A DNA stretch of 35,382 nt, taken from Imperialibacter sp965651695 (GTDB lineage: Bacteria > Bacteroidota > Bacteroidia > Cytophagales > Cyclobacteriaceae). Below are positions 16,614-24,804 of this stretch, in pieces; positions within the stretch are counted from its first letter, which is position 1; every line of letters begins with the position of its first letter. The translations under genes were made by a program, and so were the position numbers. The stretch is from the NCBI GenBank assembly GCA_965651695.1, contig CBFGTI010000044.1, positions 1 to 35,382 of the forward strand, read 5' to 3'. The notes under the pieces are model-generated. The model did no database searches. It had not been told where the DNA came from and saw only the letters and a program-made list of their open reading frames with translations.

Positions 16614-17918
16614 GTCGGGAAGAAACGTAACAATACTGGGAAATACGGCAACAAGAAGCAGAAAAATGAGCTGTATCAGGACAAAGGGTACAATGCCCCT
16701 ATAAAGTTGCCCGGTAGTTATTTCTTTTGGTGCAACACCCTTCAGGTAAAACAGCGAAAAGCCGAAAGGAGGGGTTAAAAAGGAAGTTTGGAGGTTAAGC
16801 GCAATCAGAATACCCACCCAAACCAGGTCAATTCCGAGTTTGGAAAATATCGGAGCTACAACAGGCACAATAATAAAAATGATCTCGATAAAGTCGATGA
16901 AAAAGCCGGCAACAAAAACGGCCAGCATTACAACAAACAAAAAGCCATTTGCCGATAAGTTGGAGCCTTCGATGATTTCGATCAGGTAGCGGTCGCCGCC
17001 AAGCGCTCTGAAAACAAGGGAAAACGCCGTAGCACCTATCAGAATGGTAAAAACCATAGTAGTAAGGTGTGTTGTTTCCTTCATCACATCTTTAAGCACC
17101 CGGAGGTTAAATTTACCGGCGACGATTGTTAGCGCAGTAGCACCAAAAGCCCCCACGCCCGCCGCCTCGGTAGGGGAAGCGATGCCGGCAAATATCGACC
17201 CCAACACTGCTACTATGAGCAGGAGTGGGAGGACAAATGCTTTCAGCACCTGCCATGTCATTCCCTTTTTTCTGAAGTCGGCTACTTCACTAGCGGGCAT
17301 GCCGGGCGCCAGGTGAGGTTTGAACAAGGCAACTCCTACAATATAGACCAGATAGCACAACACCAGCATCACGCCGGGCACGATGGCCGCTGTGAAGAGG
17401 TCGCCAACCGACACATTTAACACACTGCCGAGAAGCACCAGCACTACCGACGGCGGTATTATTTGACCCAGCGTACCTGCCGACGCAATGGTGCCAGTGG
17501 CAAGCTCGGGGCTAAAGCCTCTCTTGAGCATGGTGGGCAGGCTAATTAAACCCATGGTAATTACCGTGGCGCCAACTATCCCCGTTGAGGCCGCAAGCAT
17601 AGCACCCACAATTATCACAGCTACGGCCAGCCCGCCTTTAAACTTGCCAAACAGCAGCGCCATGGTTTCCAGCAGGCTTTCGGCCAGGCCTGATTTCTCC
17701 AGCATGATGCCCATGTATACGAAAAGCGGCACGGCTATCAGCACAAAGTTGTTCATGGTGCCAAAAATTCGCAACGCCACCAGGTAAAAGAAGTCGGCGT
17801 CGAACAAGATCAGGCCGAAGATGACCGAAATGCCTCCAAGGGTAAATGCCACCGGAAATCCAGCGAGAATAAAAATGAAGATGAGCCCGAACAGGACCAG
17901 CGCCAGTATCTCATTCAT
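16596..17918 (-). CDS. dctM: TRAP transporter large permease
   Basis: 440 residues, the normal size for DctM. This 12-helix-class inner-membrane protein catalyses ion-coupled uptake of an organic acid or similar solute. Family motifs are present: FVYMGIMLEKSGLAES, MLAASTGIVGATVITMG, GTLGQIIPPSVVLVLLG and AGIASPTEAAGVGAFGA. The ATG (17916-17918) overlaps the dctQ stop by eight bases, which confirms the pair. No DctP-type binding protein gene is seen on either side. The wording of the motifs resembles the mannitol/chloroaromatic or keto-acid subgroup, but the substrate cannot be assigned from sequence alone. Confidence 0.93.
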   Translation of the reverse strand: MNEILALVLFGLIFIFILAGFPVAFTLGGISVIFGLILFDADFFYLVALRIFGTMNNFVLIAVPLFVYMGIMLEKSGLAESLLETMALLFGKFKGGLAVAVIIVGAMLAASTGIVGATVITMGLISLPTMLKRGFSPELATGTIASAGTLGQIIPPSVVLVLLGSVLNVSVGDLFTAAIVPGVMLVLCYLVYIVGVALFKPHLAPGMPASEVADFRKKGMTWQVLKAFVLPLLLIVAVLGSIFAGIASPTEAAGVGAFGATALTIVAGKFNLRVLKDVMKETTHLTTMVFTILIGATAFSLVFRALGGDRYLIEIIEGSNLSANGFLFVVMLAVFVAGFFIDFIEIIFIIVPVVAPIFSKLGIDLVWVGILIALNLQTSFLTPPFGFSLFYLKGVAPKEITTGQLYRGIVPFVLIQLIFLLLVAVFPSIVTFLPDLLRNK

Positions 17919-18432
17919 GGGAACTGTGCTTGTTTAGAATTACAACCAGCGATTTAAGGCCAAGCGAAATGCCCTGAAGGAGCAGCAATGAAAACCCCAG
18001 GGGAATGGCAGATTTTATGATGTAACGGTACGGCAATCCACCGGGGTCGGGAGATCCTTCGTTGATGATCCAGGAATTATACACGAACAGGAGAGAGGTT
18101 TTGATAATGACTACGCAAAGCGGTAATAAAAACAGGAGCACGCCCAGCAGATTTACCCAAGCTTGTTGTTTTTCATTAAACTTGCTGTAGATCACATCTA
18201 CCCGCACATGTTTATCGTGTTTCAGCGTGTAACCGGCTCCCAGTAGGAAAATAACTGCAAAAAGGTGCCACTCCAACTCGAATACTGCGGCATAGCTGAT
18301 ATTGAAAATATAGCGCAAGGCTACATCGGCACAAAAAAGGACTACCAGAACAGACGTAAGCCACGAAACAGCCGTGCCTGTGGCTTCGTTTAGGCTGTCC
18401 AGCTTTTTTGATAGGGTGGTGAGCATTGGCAT
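17911..18432 (-). CDS. dctQ: TRAP transporter small permease
   Basis: About 173 residues from the ATG at 18430-18432; another ATG lies at 18424-18426, and a TTG at 18436-18438 would extend it by two. Four membrane segments are visible (AVSWLTSVLVVLFCADVALR; WHLFAVIFLLGAGYTLKHD; WVNLLGVLLFLLPLCVVII; IIKSAIPLGFSLLLLQGISL), the layout of DctQ. The motif AGYTLKHDKHVRVDVIYSK is typical. It partners DctM, downstream and overlapping by eight bases. A TAnnTTTG box directly precedes the start and would give a very short leader. Confidence 0.9.
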   Translation of the reverse strand: MPMLTTLSKKLDSLNEATGTAVSWLTSVLVVLFCADVALRYIFNISYAAVFELEWHLFAVIFLLGAGYTLKHDKHVRVDVIYSKFNEKQQAWVNLLGVLLFLLPLCVVIIKTSLLFVYNSWIINEGSPDPGGLPYRYIIKSAIPLGFSLLLLQGISLGLKSLVVILNKHSSHE

Positions 18433-18435
18433 CTG

Positions 18436-18443
18436 CAAATATA
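18436..18443 (-). promoter_or_regulatory. Candidate -7 promoter box for dctQM
   Basis: On the minus strand this reads TATATTTG, matching TAnnTTTG. It lies 3 bases upstream of the ATG at 18432, so the transcript would be leaderless or nearly so, or translation would start at the ATG at 18426. No clear -33 box is present. Confidence 0.4.
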
Positions 18444-18559
18444 GTTTTCACCGACGGTCAGTTAGGCAGGGCAGGCCCTATCCAATCAACAAGCAGTAGA
18501 TGATCTGCGAAAGATAGGTTTTTCTTCAGAGAAGGCAATTCCTGCGGCGGAAAGCATAA

Positions 18560-18590
18560 AAAAAACCCCGGCAAGCAGCCGGGGTTTTTT
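18560..18590. terminator. Strong Rho-independent terminator, bidirectional
   Basis: CCCCGGC (18566-18572) pairs with GCCGGGG (18578-18584) around the loop AAGCA, with a run of A on the left and T on the right (18585-18590). It lies 29 bases after the stop of the large lipoprotein gene on the minus strand, where it ends the barrel-lipoprotein operon. It also insulates dctQM. Confidence 0.92.
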
Positions 18591-18618
18591 GCTAAGTGAT
18601 TAAGAAGTCTTATCGTAT

Positions 18619-20958
18619 TCAGTCTAGCGCAAGCACTAATACCGGATCGCCGCCAACTTCTTCTTTTCTCTCACCGGTACCGTACTTAACATTGTTTGTA
18701 ATGTTATCTCCTGTTCTCACTGTGATATTTGTTGAGCCAGAGAAGGGCACGTTTCCATCGTCAAACGCGGGGTTCAAATTGGGTAAATAGTTAGCACCAG
18801 GATTAGTAATAACAAAGCTGCCATCCCACTCGAATTCTCCCGAAGCAGTGGTAGTAAATCCTGTTAAGGTAATTACTGCGCCAGCACCAGGTGCTCCCGC
18901 AGGAACTACTACAGTTGCTCCAAAAATACCGGCATATCCTGAGCCTACCTCGACATCATCAAGGTTGGTTAGCTGGCCTTCGTCATCGTCACCTTCCTCG
19001 CCGATTATAGCAAGGGCTGATGCTCTCACTGAAGTAGATGGCGTAACCACCAGGCTTGGCACACCCCAGCTGAAAATTCTGTAGGTGGTGCCGGGGGCCT
19101 TGGGAACAACGCTGCCGCCAGATACGGCTAGATCACCAAGAAACGTTATGCCGGTCTGACCTCCATTGAATACGCGGGTAACAACGTCCGTTGTTGAGGT
19201 TTGAATACCTTCATTCGGCTCATAGCTAGCACCTCTCAAAACCTCAACGTCTGCGGGAAGTATAGCGTACTCAACTGTATTTTCGCTATTGTCGAGTGCA
19301 AATTCATACGTAAAGCCCATAGCTGGAATAGTAACGTTCGGCAGAGTAGCTCCGGTACCGCCGTTAGCAAATGCGATGGTAGGAATTGATGTCAGGTTTT
19401 CGCCGGCTGTTTCGAAGTTCAATGACAGCAGATAGCCGGTGTAGGTAACTGAAATCACTGCGCCTGTTCCGGCACCCTGCGCTTCGCCAACAAGGGACAC
19501 AATATCTGAGTCGAAAGTGAATGGGTTGTCTTTATCATAACCGTCTCCGGTAGGGTTAGCACCTGCCACGTTGATAGCTCCGGTTGGCAGTACACCATTT
19601 GCATTGGCAGTTACTGTAAGGGTAAACAGCGGGTTTGGCCCTACAATATTATCGTCGGCATCTCTTTGCGTAAAGTTGATGATAACATCAGTATCAGCAC
19701 CAAAATCGGCACCGCCGTTAGTGATATTGGCAGCAGCTAGGTAGCCTCTGATAGTGGCAGTTGCTTCGGCAGATGTGGTTGCACCTCCGCCGCTAACGGT
19801 TACAGTTGGTACACGGGTAACCGCGCCTGCATTATTCATTCTAAAAGCTATATTGTCTGCTGCCAAAACTTCATTTGACTCGTCAAAGGTCACGGATCCT
19901 GGATTGAAACTTTTTGGTCTTGTAGTAGGTGCTGTGGCTTTCAGGCCCTGGCCGGCTGCGGGAGGTGCAGGAAACTCAATTTTGGCGCCTCTTACGGTCA
20001 ATGCACCGCTGGTTACTACACCGCTTGCGGCCGGACCGAATGACGTTGCTACGTTGGCATACTCAAAAGTAGCAAGATCTTCACCATTTCTGGATGAGAT
20101 AGCAATTCTCTGGGTGGTTTCGATACGACGGAAAACAAGATCGTAATCAATACCCGATTGTCTCGCAGGTAAAGTTAAAGTGTAAACGCCTGTGGCGGGG
20201 TCGACTGGCGCAGTTCCGATGTTATCCGACACGAAAGTAATATCTTCGATGTACACGCCGGAGTTGCCAATATCTTCGCTGTTGTCCAGAATAGCCTCTA
20301 CTGTCAACCCTGCTGGAATTTCAGGAGTTGAATTAGTAACATCCGTTTCGATTGTTACTGTACCTGTAACAGTTGCAGTTGAACCTGCTGCTCCGCTTGC
20401 AAATACTTCGAGTGTGGAAGACTCGCTTCTGCCCAAAGGATAAATAACAGAGCCAACCTGGATATAGTCGACACCATAAGCGATAGGATCGAAATCGACA
20501 ACACCTCTCACAGAATAGTAGCCATCGGCAGAAAACATGATTACGTTTTCTCCAACGGGTACTTCAGTAAGGGTCGCATTTCCTGAAGCATCAGATACTG
20601 CCGCCAGTGTTCTACCGCCTGTGGCAGAGTTACTCACTGAAATGGTAGCCCCCGATACAGGATTGCCATCATTTTCAACCCGCACAGTGTACGACAGCAA
20701 CAGACCTGCCTGGCGAAGTGCTTCGGCATTTCCTTCTTTCTGGTAGTCGAGAATTGCCTGCTGCAGGGCTTGCCTTGCAGAGTCGTTGCTTCTGGCAAGC
20801 TCGGCTTCCAGCATTAGTTGTTCAATTGCATTTTGCTGGCTGAGCTCTGCCTGCAGTCTGAGGAAATCCTCTTCTGTAAATTCATCTTCACAAGACGAAA
20901 AGGCGAACATGCCCAACGTCAGAATTAAAAGCAGATAGTAAAATTTGTTCGTTTTCAT
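18619..20958 (-). CDS. Large repeat-rich surface or periplasmic lipoprotein
   Basis: 779 residues. A lipoprotein signal peptide ends in a lipobox with Cys23 (FAFSSCEDE), so it is acylated and anchored to a membrane. A helical, Gln/Glu-rich coiled-coil-like segment follows (about 27-90). Next is a carboxypeptidase-regulatory-like beta domain (about 92-175; VENDGNPVSGATISVSNS, ASGNATLTEVPVGENVIMF). The rest is Thr/Gly/Ala-rich beta-structure with imperfect repeats: VPTVTVSGGGATTSAEATAT with GYLAAANITNGG (about 380-430), GTGAVISVTYTGYLLSLNFE (about 495-520) and GAPGAGAVITLTGFTTTASG (about 700-725). No catalytic motif was recognised. It is probably an adhesion or scaffold protein, translated after the barrel gene 29 bases upstream. 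Confidence 0.85.
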   Translation of the reverse strand: MKTNKFYYLLLILTLGMFAFSSCEDEFTEEDFLRLQAELSQQNAIEQLMLEAELARSNDSARQALQQAILDYQKEGNAEALRQAGLLLSYTVRVENDGNPVSGATISVSNSATGGRTLAAVSDASGNATLTEVPVGENVIMFSADGYYSVRGVVDFDPIAYGVDYIQVGSVIYPLGRSESSTLEVFASGAAGSTATVTGTVTIETDVTNSTPEIPAGLTVEAILDNSEDIGNSGVYIEDITFVSDNIGTAPVDPATGVYTLTLPARQSGIDYDLVFRRIETTQRIAISSRNGEDLATFEYANVATSFGPAASGVVTSGALTVRGAKIEFPAPPAAGQGLKATAPTTRPKSFNPGSVTFDESNEVLAADNIAFRMNNAGAVTRVPTVTVSGGGATTSAEATATIRGYLAAANITNGGADFGADTDVIINFTQRDADDNIVGPNPLFTLTVTANANGVLPTGAINVAGANPTGDGYDKDNPFTFDSDIVSLVGEAQGAGTGAVISVTYTGYLLSLNFETAGENLTSIPTIAFANGGTGATLPNVTIPAMGFTYEFALDNSENTVEYAILPADVEVLRGASYEPNEGIQTSTTDVVTRVFNGGQTGITFLGDLAVSGGSVVPKAPGTTYRIFSWGVPSLVVTPSTSVRASALAIIGEEGDDDEGQLTNLDDVEVGSGYAGIFGATVVVPAGAPGAGAVITLTGFTTTASGEFEWDGSFVITNPGANYLPNLNPAFDDGNVPFSGSTNITVRTGDNITNNVKYGTGERKEEVGGDPVLVLALD

Positions 20959-20987
20959 GATTTTATGAAAGATTATGTTTTAGGTCA

Positions 20988-21725
20988 TTAAAAAAATAGG
21001 CCGAAGTTCAGGCTGATGGTAGACGGAAAAAGTTTGCCGCCCGTGCCTGGGATGCCCCGGTAAATGTTGATGTTGTTGATTCCCCTGCGATAGCGCAGTT
21101 CCTGGTAAAAGACTTTTCCTCCGCCCAGGTCGTACTCCATGGCAACAGCGCCATGTATGGCAAACTGATGAGGTTGAATGCTGCTGCTGATGTTGTCGAT
21201 GGCGTTGGAAAACTGCCCGAACATACCATCAGAAAACTGCACCAGCTTGTCGTGCTCCTCAAATGTAGCTACGGAGTAGGCATAGCTGCCTCCCAGCATA
21301 ACTTTTGGAGCAACCGCACCGCCCTCTGTGGGAATACTCAGCTTTACCGATACGGGCAGCTCAACATTCTTCACATAGAAAGAGCGGTTCATATAAGTGG
21401 TTGATGACACAGTACCTTCTGATCCTGAAAAGTCGATCGTACGGTTCTCTACACCACCACCAATACCCATGTAAAGCAGCTCGCCTTGTACGGCAATCAG
21501 ATTGGTAACCTGGTAATGCACCATTGCACCACCGTTTACGTCGATCAACATTCCTGTCTGGCTGAACTGATTTAAATTGGCACCAACCTTCGCCCCAATA
21601 CGCAGTGGGTTGAAGGCATCAAATCCGGCATCCTGCGCGGATGCATCATGGACCCACAACCCACACAGAAGAAAAATGAGGTGGGTGCTTCGTAAACGCC
21701 GTAAGCGTGAAACAAAAATTCTCAT
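20988..21725 (-). CDS. Outer-membrane beta-barrel protein (PorT/OMP_b-brl-like)
   Basis: 245 residues with a signal peptide ending at about VHDASA/Q (residues 30-31). The mature part is built of short amphipathic beta strands with Gly and aromatic girdle residues (RIGAKVGANLNQFSQTG, LIAVQGELLYMGIGGG, SFYVKNVELPVSVKLS, YQELRYRRGINNINIYRG) and ends in Phe (TISLNFGLFF), the usual outer-membrane insertion signal. Length fits an 8- to 10-strand barrel. It is the first gene of an operon with the lipoprotein and may help display or anchor it; this is inference from position only. An inverted repeat lies upstream. Confidence 0.88.
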   Translation of the reverse strand: MRIFVSRLRRLRSTHLIFLLCGLWVHDASAQDAGFDAFNPLRIGAKVGANLNQFSQTGMLIDVNGGAMVHYQVTNLIAVQGELLYMGIGGGVENRTIDFSGSEGTVSSTTYMNRSFYVKNVELPVSVKLSIPTEGGAVAPKVMLGGSYAYSVATFEEHDKLVQFSDGMFGQFSNAIDNISSSIQPHQFAIHGAVAMEYDLGGGKVFYQELRYRRGINNINIYRGIPGTGGKLFPSTISLNFGLFF

Positions 21726-21810
21726 AAGAATATATATAGTTAAGAATTGGTTTCTCAGGTCGTAAAAAATTATCGGGTTGTAAACCTAAAAAAAGCATTT
21801 GACCGTCGCT

Positions 21811-21828
21811 ATACCTATTTCTAGGTAT
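21811..21828. promoter_or_regulatory. Operator-like inverted repeat upstream of the barrel gene
   Basis: ATACCTA-TTTC-TAGGTAT is a perfect 7-bp inverted repeat with a 4-base centre. It lies 86-103 bases ahead of the barrel start on the minus strand, in a 294-base divergent gap shared with rlmN. No T tract follows, so a regulator site is more likely than a terminator. Confidence 0.45.
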
Positions 21829-21994
21829 TTTCTAAACTTTTAATGTCAAAGTGCAAAAAAATGTCTCCAAAACTGCATCATTTTTAGATATATGTCAAGG
21901 ATCCGGCACATATTTATCGCCACTCTTCGTTTTTCTGAAACTTTTAATGCGACAGATGAATTCTAATTTTTTACGGCTAATGAATTTATAGCCG

Positions 21995-22002
21995 TACATT
22001 TG
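21995..22002 (+). promoter_or_regulatory. Bacteroidota -7 promoter box for rlmN
   Basis: TACATTTG matches TAnnTTTG and lies 17 bases before the GTG start of rlmN. The predicted leader is about a dozen bases. No well-spaced -33 TTG was found. Confidence 0.55.
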
Positions 22003-22019
22003 CAAAAATCTCCATACCG

Positions 22020-23054
22020 GTGACCGACATTAGAAAAGTATCTGTAGATGAGCTCACCTCCTTTTTTAAAGAGGCGGGTGAACCTTCTTTCAGGGCAAAG
22101 CAGGTGCATGAGTGGTTGTGGAAAAAGTCGGCAACTTCCTTTGCGGAAATGACCAATCTCTCACTCGGCACACGAGAGCTGCTCAGTCGCAAATACAGCA
22201 TTTTGCCGGTTGGCACCGACACGAAACAAATAGCTGCCGATGGCACAATTAAGTCGGGGTTCAGGCTGCACGATGGCCACATGATTGAGGGGGTGCTGAT
22301 CCCCGCCGATGATCGCATGACCGCCTGCGTGTCGTCGCAGGTGGGTTGCTCCCTTACCTGCAAGTTTTGCGCTACAGGTTACATGGAGCGCAAACGCAAT
22401 CTCGATCCGGCAGAAATTTACGACCAGGTGGTGCTGATAGACAAGCAAGCCAGGGAAGCTTACAATACGCCGCTCACCAACATAGTGTATATGGGAATGG
22501 GGGAGCCGTTGCTCAATTATGCCAACGTGCTAAAGTCTATCGAGTACATTACCTCGCCGGCAGGATTGGGCATGTCGCCCAAGCGCATTACCGTTTCCAC
22601 GGCGGGCATTGCCAAAATGATAAAGAAGCTGGGCGACGACGGGGTGAAGTTTAATCTCGCTTTGTCGCTGCACGCCGCCAACGACGTAAAGCGCAACCAG
22701 ATAATGCCTATCAATGAATCCAACAGTCTTGAGGCGCTCAGGGAGGCATTGCAGTACTTTTACCAAAAAACGAAGAACAAGATCACCTTCGAGTACATCA
22801 TGTTCTACAGCTTTAACGACACGCTGCAAGACGCTGAAGAGCTTTACCGTTTTACGAAGCACGTTCCCTGCAAGGTCAACATAATAGAGTACAATCCGAT
22901 TTCGGAGGCTAACTACCGAAATGCCGACCCCGAGGCACTCGACAAGTTTTCGGCCTACCTCGACAAGCAGGGTGTGGTGGTAAATGTGCGCAGGAGCCGT
23001 GGCAAAGACATTGACGCGGCCTGTGGCCAGCTGGCTATTAAGGACAAGGGCTGA
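22020..23054 (+). CDS. rlmN: Dual-specificity 23S rRNA / tRNA adenine-C2 methyltransferase
   Basis: This radical SAM enzyme methylates C2 of A2503 in 23S rRNA and A37 in some tRNAs, in the cytoplasm. 344 residues is the usual length. The cluster-binding CxxxCxxC is C110, C114, C117 (GCSLTCKFCATG). The two catalytic cysteines correspond to C103 (ACVSSQVGC) and C335 (DIDAACGQL). MGMGEPLLN and TVSTAGI are also conserved. The start is GTG at 22020: no in-frame ATG is near, and the reading MTDIRKVSVDEL fits the family. A promoter box lies 17 bases upstream. It converges on the rhomboid operon. Confidence 0.96.
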   Translation: MTDIRKVSVDELTSFFKEAGEPSFRAKQVHEWLWKKSATSFAEMTNLSLGTRELLSRKYSILPVGTDTKQIAADGTIKSGFRLHDGHMIEGVLIPADDRMTACVSSQVGCSLTCKFCATGYMERKRNLDPAEIYDQVVLIDKQAREAYNTPLTNIVYMGMGEPLLNYANVLKSIEYITSPAGLGMSPKRITVSTAGIAKMIKKLGDDGVKFNLALSLHAANDVKRNQIMPINESNSLEALREALQYFYQKTKNKITFEYIMFYSFNDTLQDAEELYRFTKHVPCKVNIIEYNPISEANYRNADPEALDKFSAYLDKQGVVVNVRRSRGKDIDAACGQLAIKDKG

Positions 23055-23103
23055 AACTCCAGCCTCCAACCTCGAACCTCCAACTCAAAAACTCAGAACT
23101 ACC

Positions 23104-24012
23104 CTACTTCTTACTCGCGTTAAACAGCTTCTGCTTTTCCTCTTTGGAGAGGCTTTCGTAGCCTGAGTGCGAGATTTTGTCGAGAATAGCGTCTATTTCG
23201 TCTTGCTCGGTGCGGGTGGCTTTGGCATTGCCGGTTTTCTTACTGCCCGTAAATTTTGTGCTTTTGTGTGTTACCCGTATTTTGGGCCGGGGCCTGAAAA
23301 GGCTTTTGAACCATTCCATTACGCTTACTACAGGTGTGCCGATGTCGTTGCCGCGCTGCAACTGGCGAATAAAAACAAAGCCCATCAATGCGCCGCCAAG
23401 GTGGGCCAGCTCGCCACCGGCGTTGGTTCCGATGGTTTGGGAAAACGACAACACTACATAGAAAATAGCAATGTATTTTATTTTAACAGGGCCAAGGAAC
23501 AGCAGGAAAAAGGTATAGTTGGGCATAAAAGTAGCCGCTCCCACCACTACAGCGTATACACCAGCCGAAGCCCCCAACATGAGCGAGCCGGCAATGCGGT
23601 CGTGATAAAAGGGTATGATGTTGTAGATGAGGATGTAGAACAACCCGCCAACGATACCGCCGATCACATACATGCTAATGGCGCGCTGGTCGCCCAGGTA
23701 TTCCACGATGATCTTGCCGAACCAATACAGGAATAACATGTTGAAGATGATGTGAAAAAATCCTTCATGCGTAAAAAAGTACGTTAGTAGCGTCCACGGC
23801 TTCAGTATAAAGCGTTCTATCGAAGCTGGCAGCATCAACTGCCTCAGGATTGCATCGTAAATTTCACCATTATCGGAAATAACCAGCACCACCCTAAAGA
23901 TGATAAGGGCTAAAAAGACGATAGCGTTAATGATTATCAGCTGTACCAGGCCATTGTTGGGCCTGCTCCAGGCGTGCTTAAAGTCGTCGAACAATCCTCC
24001 GTTTCCGTACAT
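23104..24012 (-). CDS. Rhomboid family intramembrane serine protease (with C-terminal soluble tail)
   Basis: 302 residues. Rhomboid motifs are intact: HIIFNMLFLYWFG with Asn91, the active-site Ser149 in GASAGVY, and His204 in ELAHLGGALMGF. Hydrophobic helices span about 22-46, 74-100, 112-133, 145-163, 178-195 and 200-215. A basic, soluble tail of about 80 residues follows (FRPRPKIRVTHKSTK to HSGYESLSKEEKQKLF), matching the short C-terminal helical module common in Bacteroidota rhomboids. It is the last gene of the operon and starts two bases after the preceding rhomboid's stop. Substrates are unknown. Confidence 0.92.
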   Translation of the reverse strand: MYGNGGLFDDFKHAWSRPNNGLVQLIIINAIVFLALIIFRVVLVISDNGEIYDAILRQLMLPASIERFILKPWTLLTYFFTHEGFFHIIFNMLFLYWFGKIIVEYLGDQRAISMYVIGGIVGGLFYILIYNIIPFYHDRIAGSLMLGASAGVYAVVVGAATFMPNYTFFLLFLGPVKIKYIAIFYVVLSFSQTIGTNAGGELAHLGGALMGFVFIRQLQRGNDIGTPVVSVMEWFKSLFRPRPKIRVTHKSTKFTGSKKTGNAKATRTEQDEIDAILDKISHSGYESLSKEEKQKLFNASKK

Positions 24013-24013
24013 A

Positions 24014-24802
24014 TTAAAAGAAATTCCTTGAATTTTTTTGCCAGTATTTAATGAGTATGAAGGCGATTAGCATTCCACCCAGGTGTGCGAGGTGAGCAAC
24101 GTTATCTCCTTGAGAACGATTCAGCTCGGCATACAACTCGTAAGCGCCATAGAAAAATACCAAATATTTTGCTTTTATGGGAATTGGCGGAAATAATAGA
24201 AATAGCTGTGTATTAGGAAACAACATTCCAAATGCCATGAGTATGCCGAAAACAGCGCCGGAAGCTCCCACCATGGGCACGTTTTCGATTCGCTGGAACA
24301 AATCCTGCACAAAACTCCGGCTCTGAGCGATGTATTCGGGATTTGAAGGACTTTCTACATAAGCATCAATAAATCCGATCAAACCCTCGTAGTAACGGCT
24401 ACCATGTTGAACGATAAAGCGGTTGAATGATTCAGGGTCGGGATTGGCTATGTATGTGATCGCGTCCCGTTCCACTGCACGGGTTTCGATGAAGTCAATG
24501 CCGGCATATAAGATACCGGCTCCTATACCTGTAGCCATGTAGAATATGAGAAACCGCTGCGGTCCCCAAAAGCGCTCCAGCATATTGCCAAATATGAGCA
24601 GCGCAAACATGTTGCCGAACAAATGCATAAAATTGCCGTGCACAAACATGTAGGTAACAAACTGGTAAGGAGCGAATGAGTCAGCCAGTATGTACCTGAG
24701 GCCAAAGGCATTGGCAAAGTCCATTCTGAGCATGTTTTCTATCAAAAAAATCCCCACATTAATCAGCAGGAGATTTCGCACCATTGGCGTCAGGTTAAAC
24801 AT
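24014..24802 (-). CDS. Rhomboid family intramembrane serine protease (with long internal loop)
   Basis: 262 residues. The catalytic Ser181 is in VGASGAVFG, His240 in VAHLAHLGG, and Asn64 in HLFGNMFALLIFG. Unlike its neighbour it carries an inserted hydrophilic segment of about 75 residues between membrane helices (about 102-177; ETRAVERDAITYIANPD to DLFQRIENVP), placed just before the catalytic Ser helix. The two rhomboids are adjacent paralogues of different architecture and are probably specialised for different substrates. It starts two bases after the mutL stop. Confidence 0.92.
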   Translation of the reverse strand: MFNLTPMVRNLLLINVGIFLIENMLRMDFANAFGLRYILADSFAPYQFVTYMFVHGNFMHLFGNMFALLIFGNMLERFWGPQRFLIFYMATGIGAGILYAGIDFIETRAVERDAITYIANPDPESFNRFIVQHGSRYYEGLIGFIDAYVESPSNPEYIAQSRSFVQDLFQRIENVPMVGASGAVFGILMAFGMLFPNTQLFLLFPPIPIKAKYLVFFYGAYELYAELNRSQGDNVAHLAHLGGMLIAFILIKYWQKNSRNFF

Positions 24803-24804
24803 AG

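Noticed and set aside
23055..23103. Short direct repeats (CTCCAACCTCGAACCTCCAACTC-like)
   Set aside because: A C/A-rich low-complexity spacer of 49 bases between convergent genes; too short and irregular to call a repeat array.
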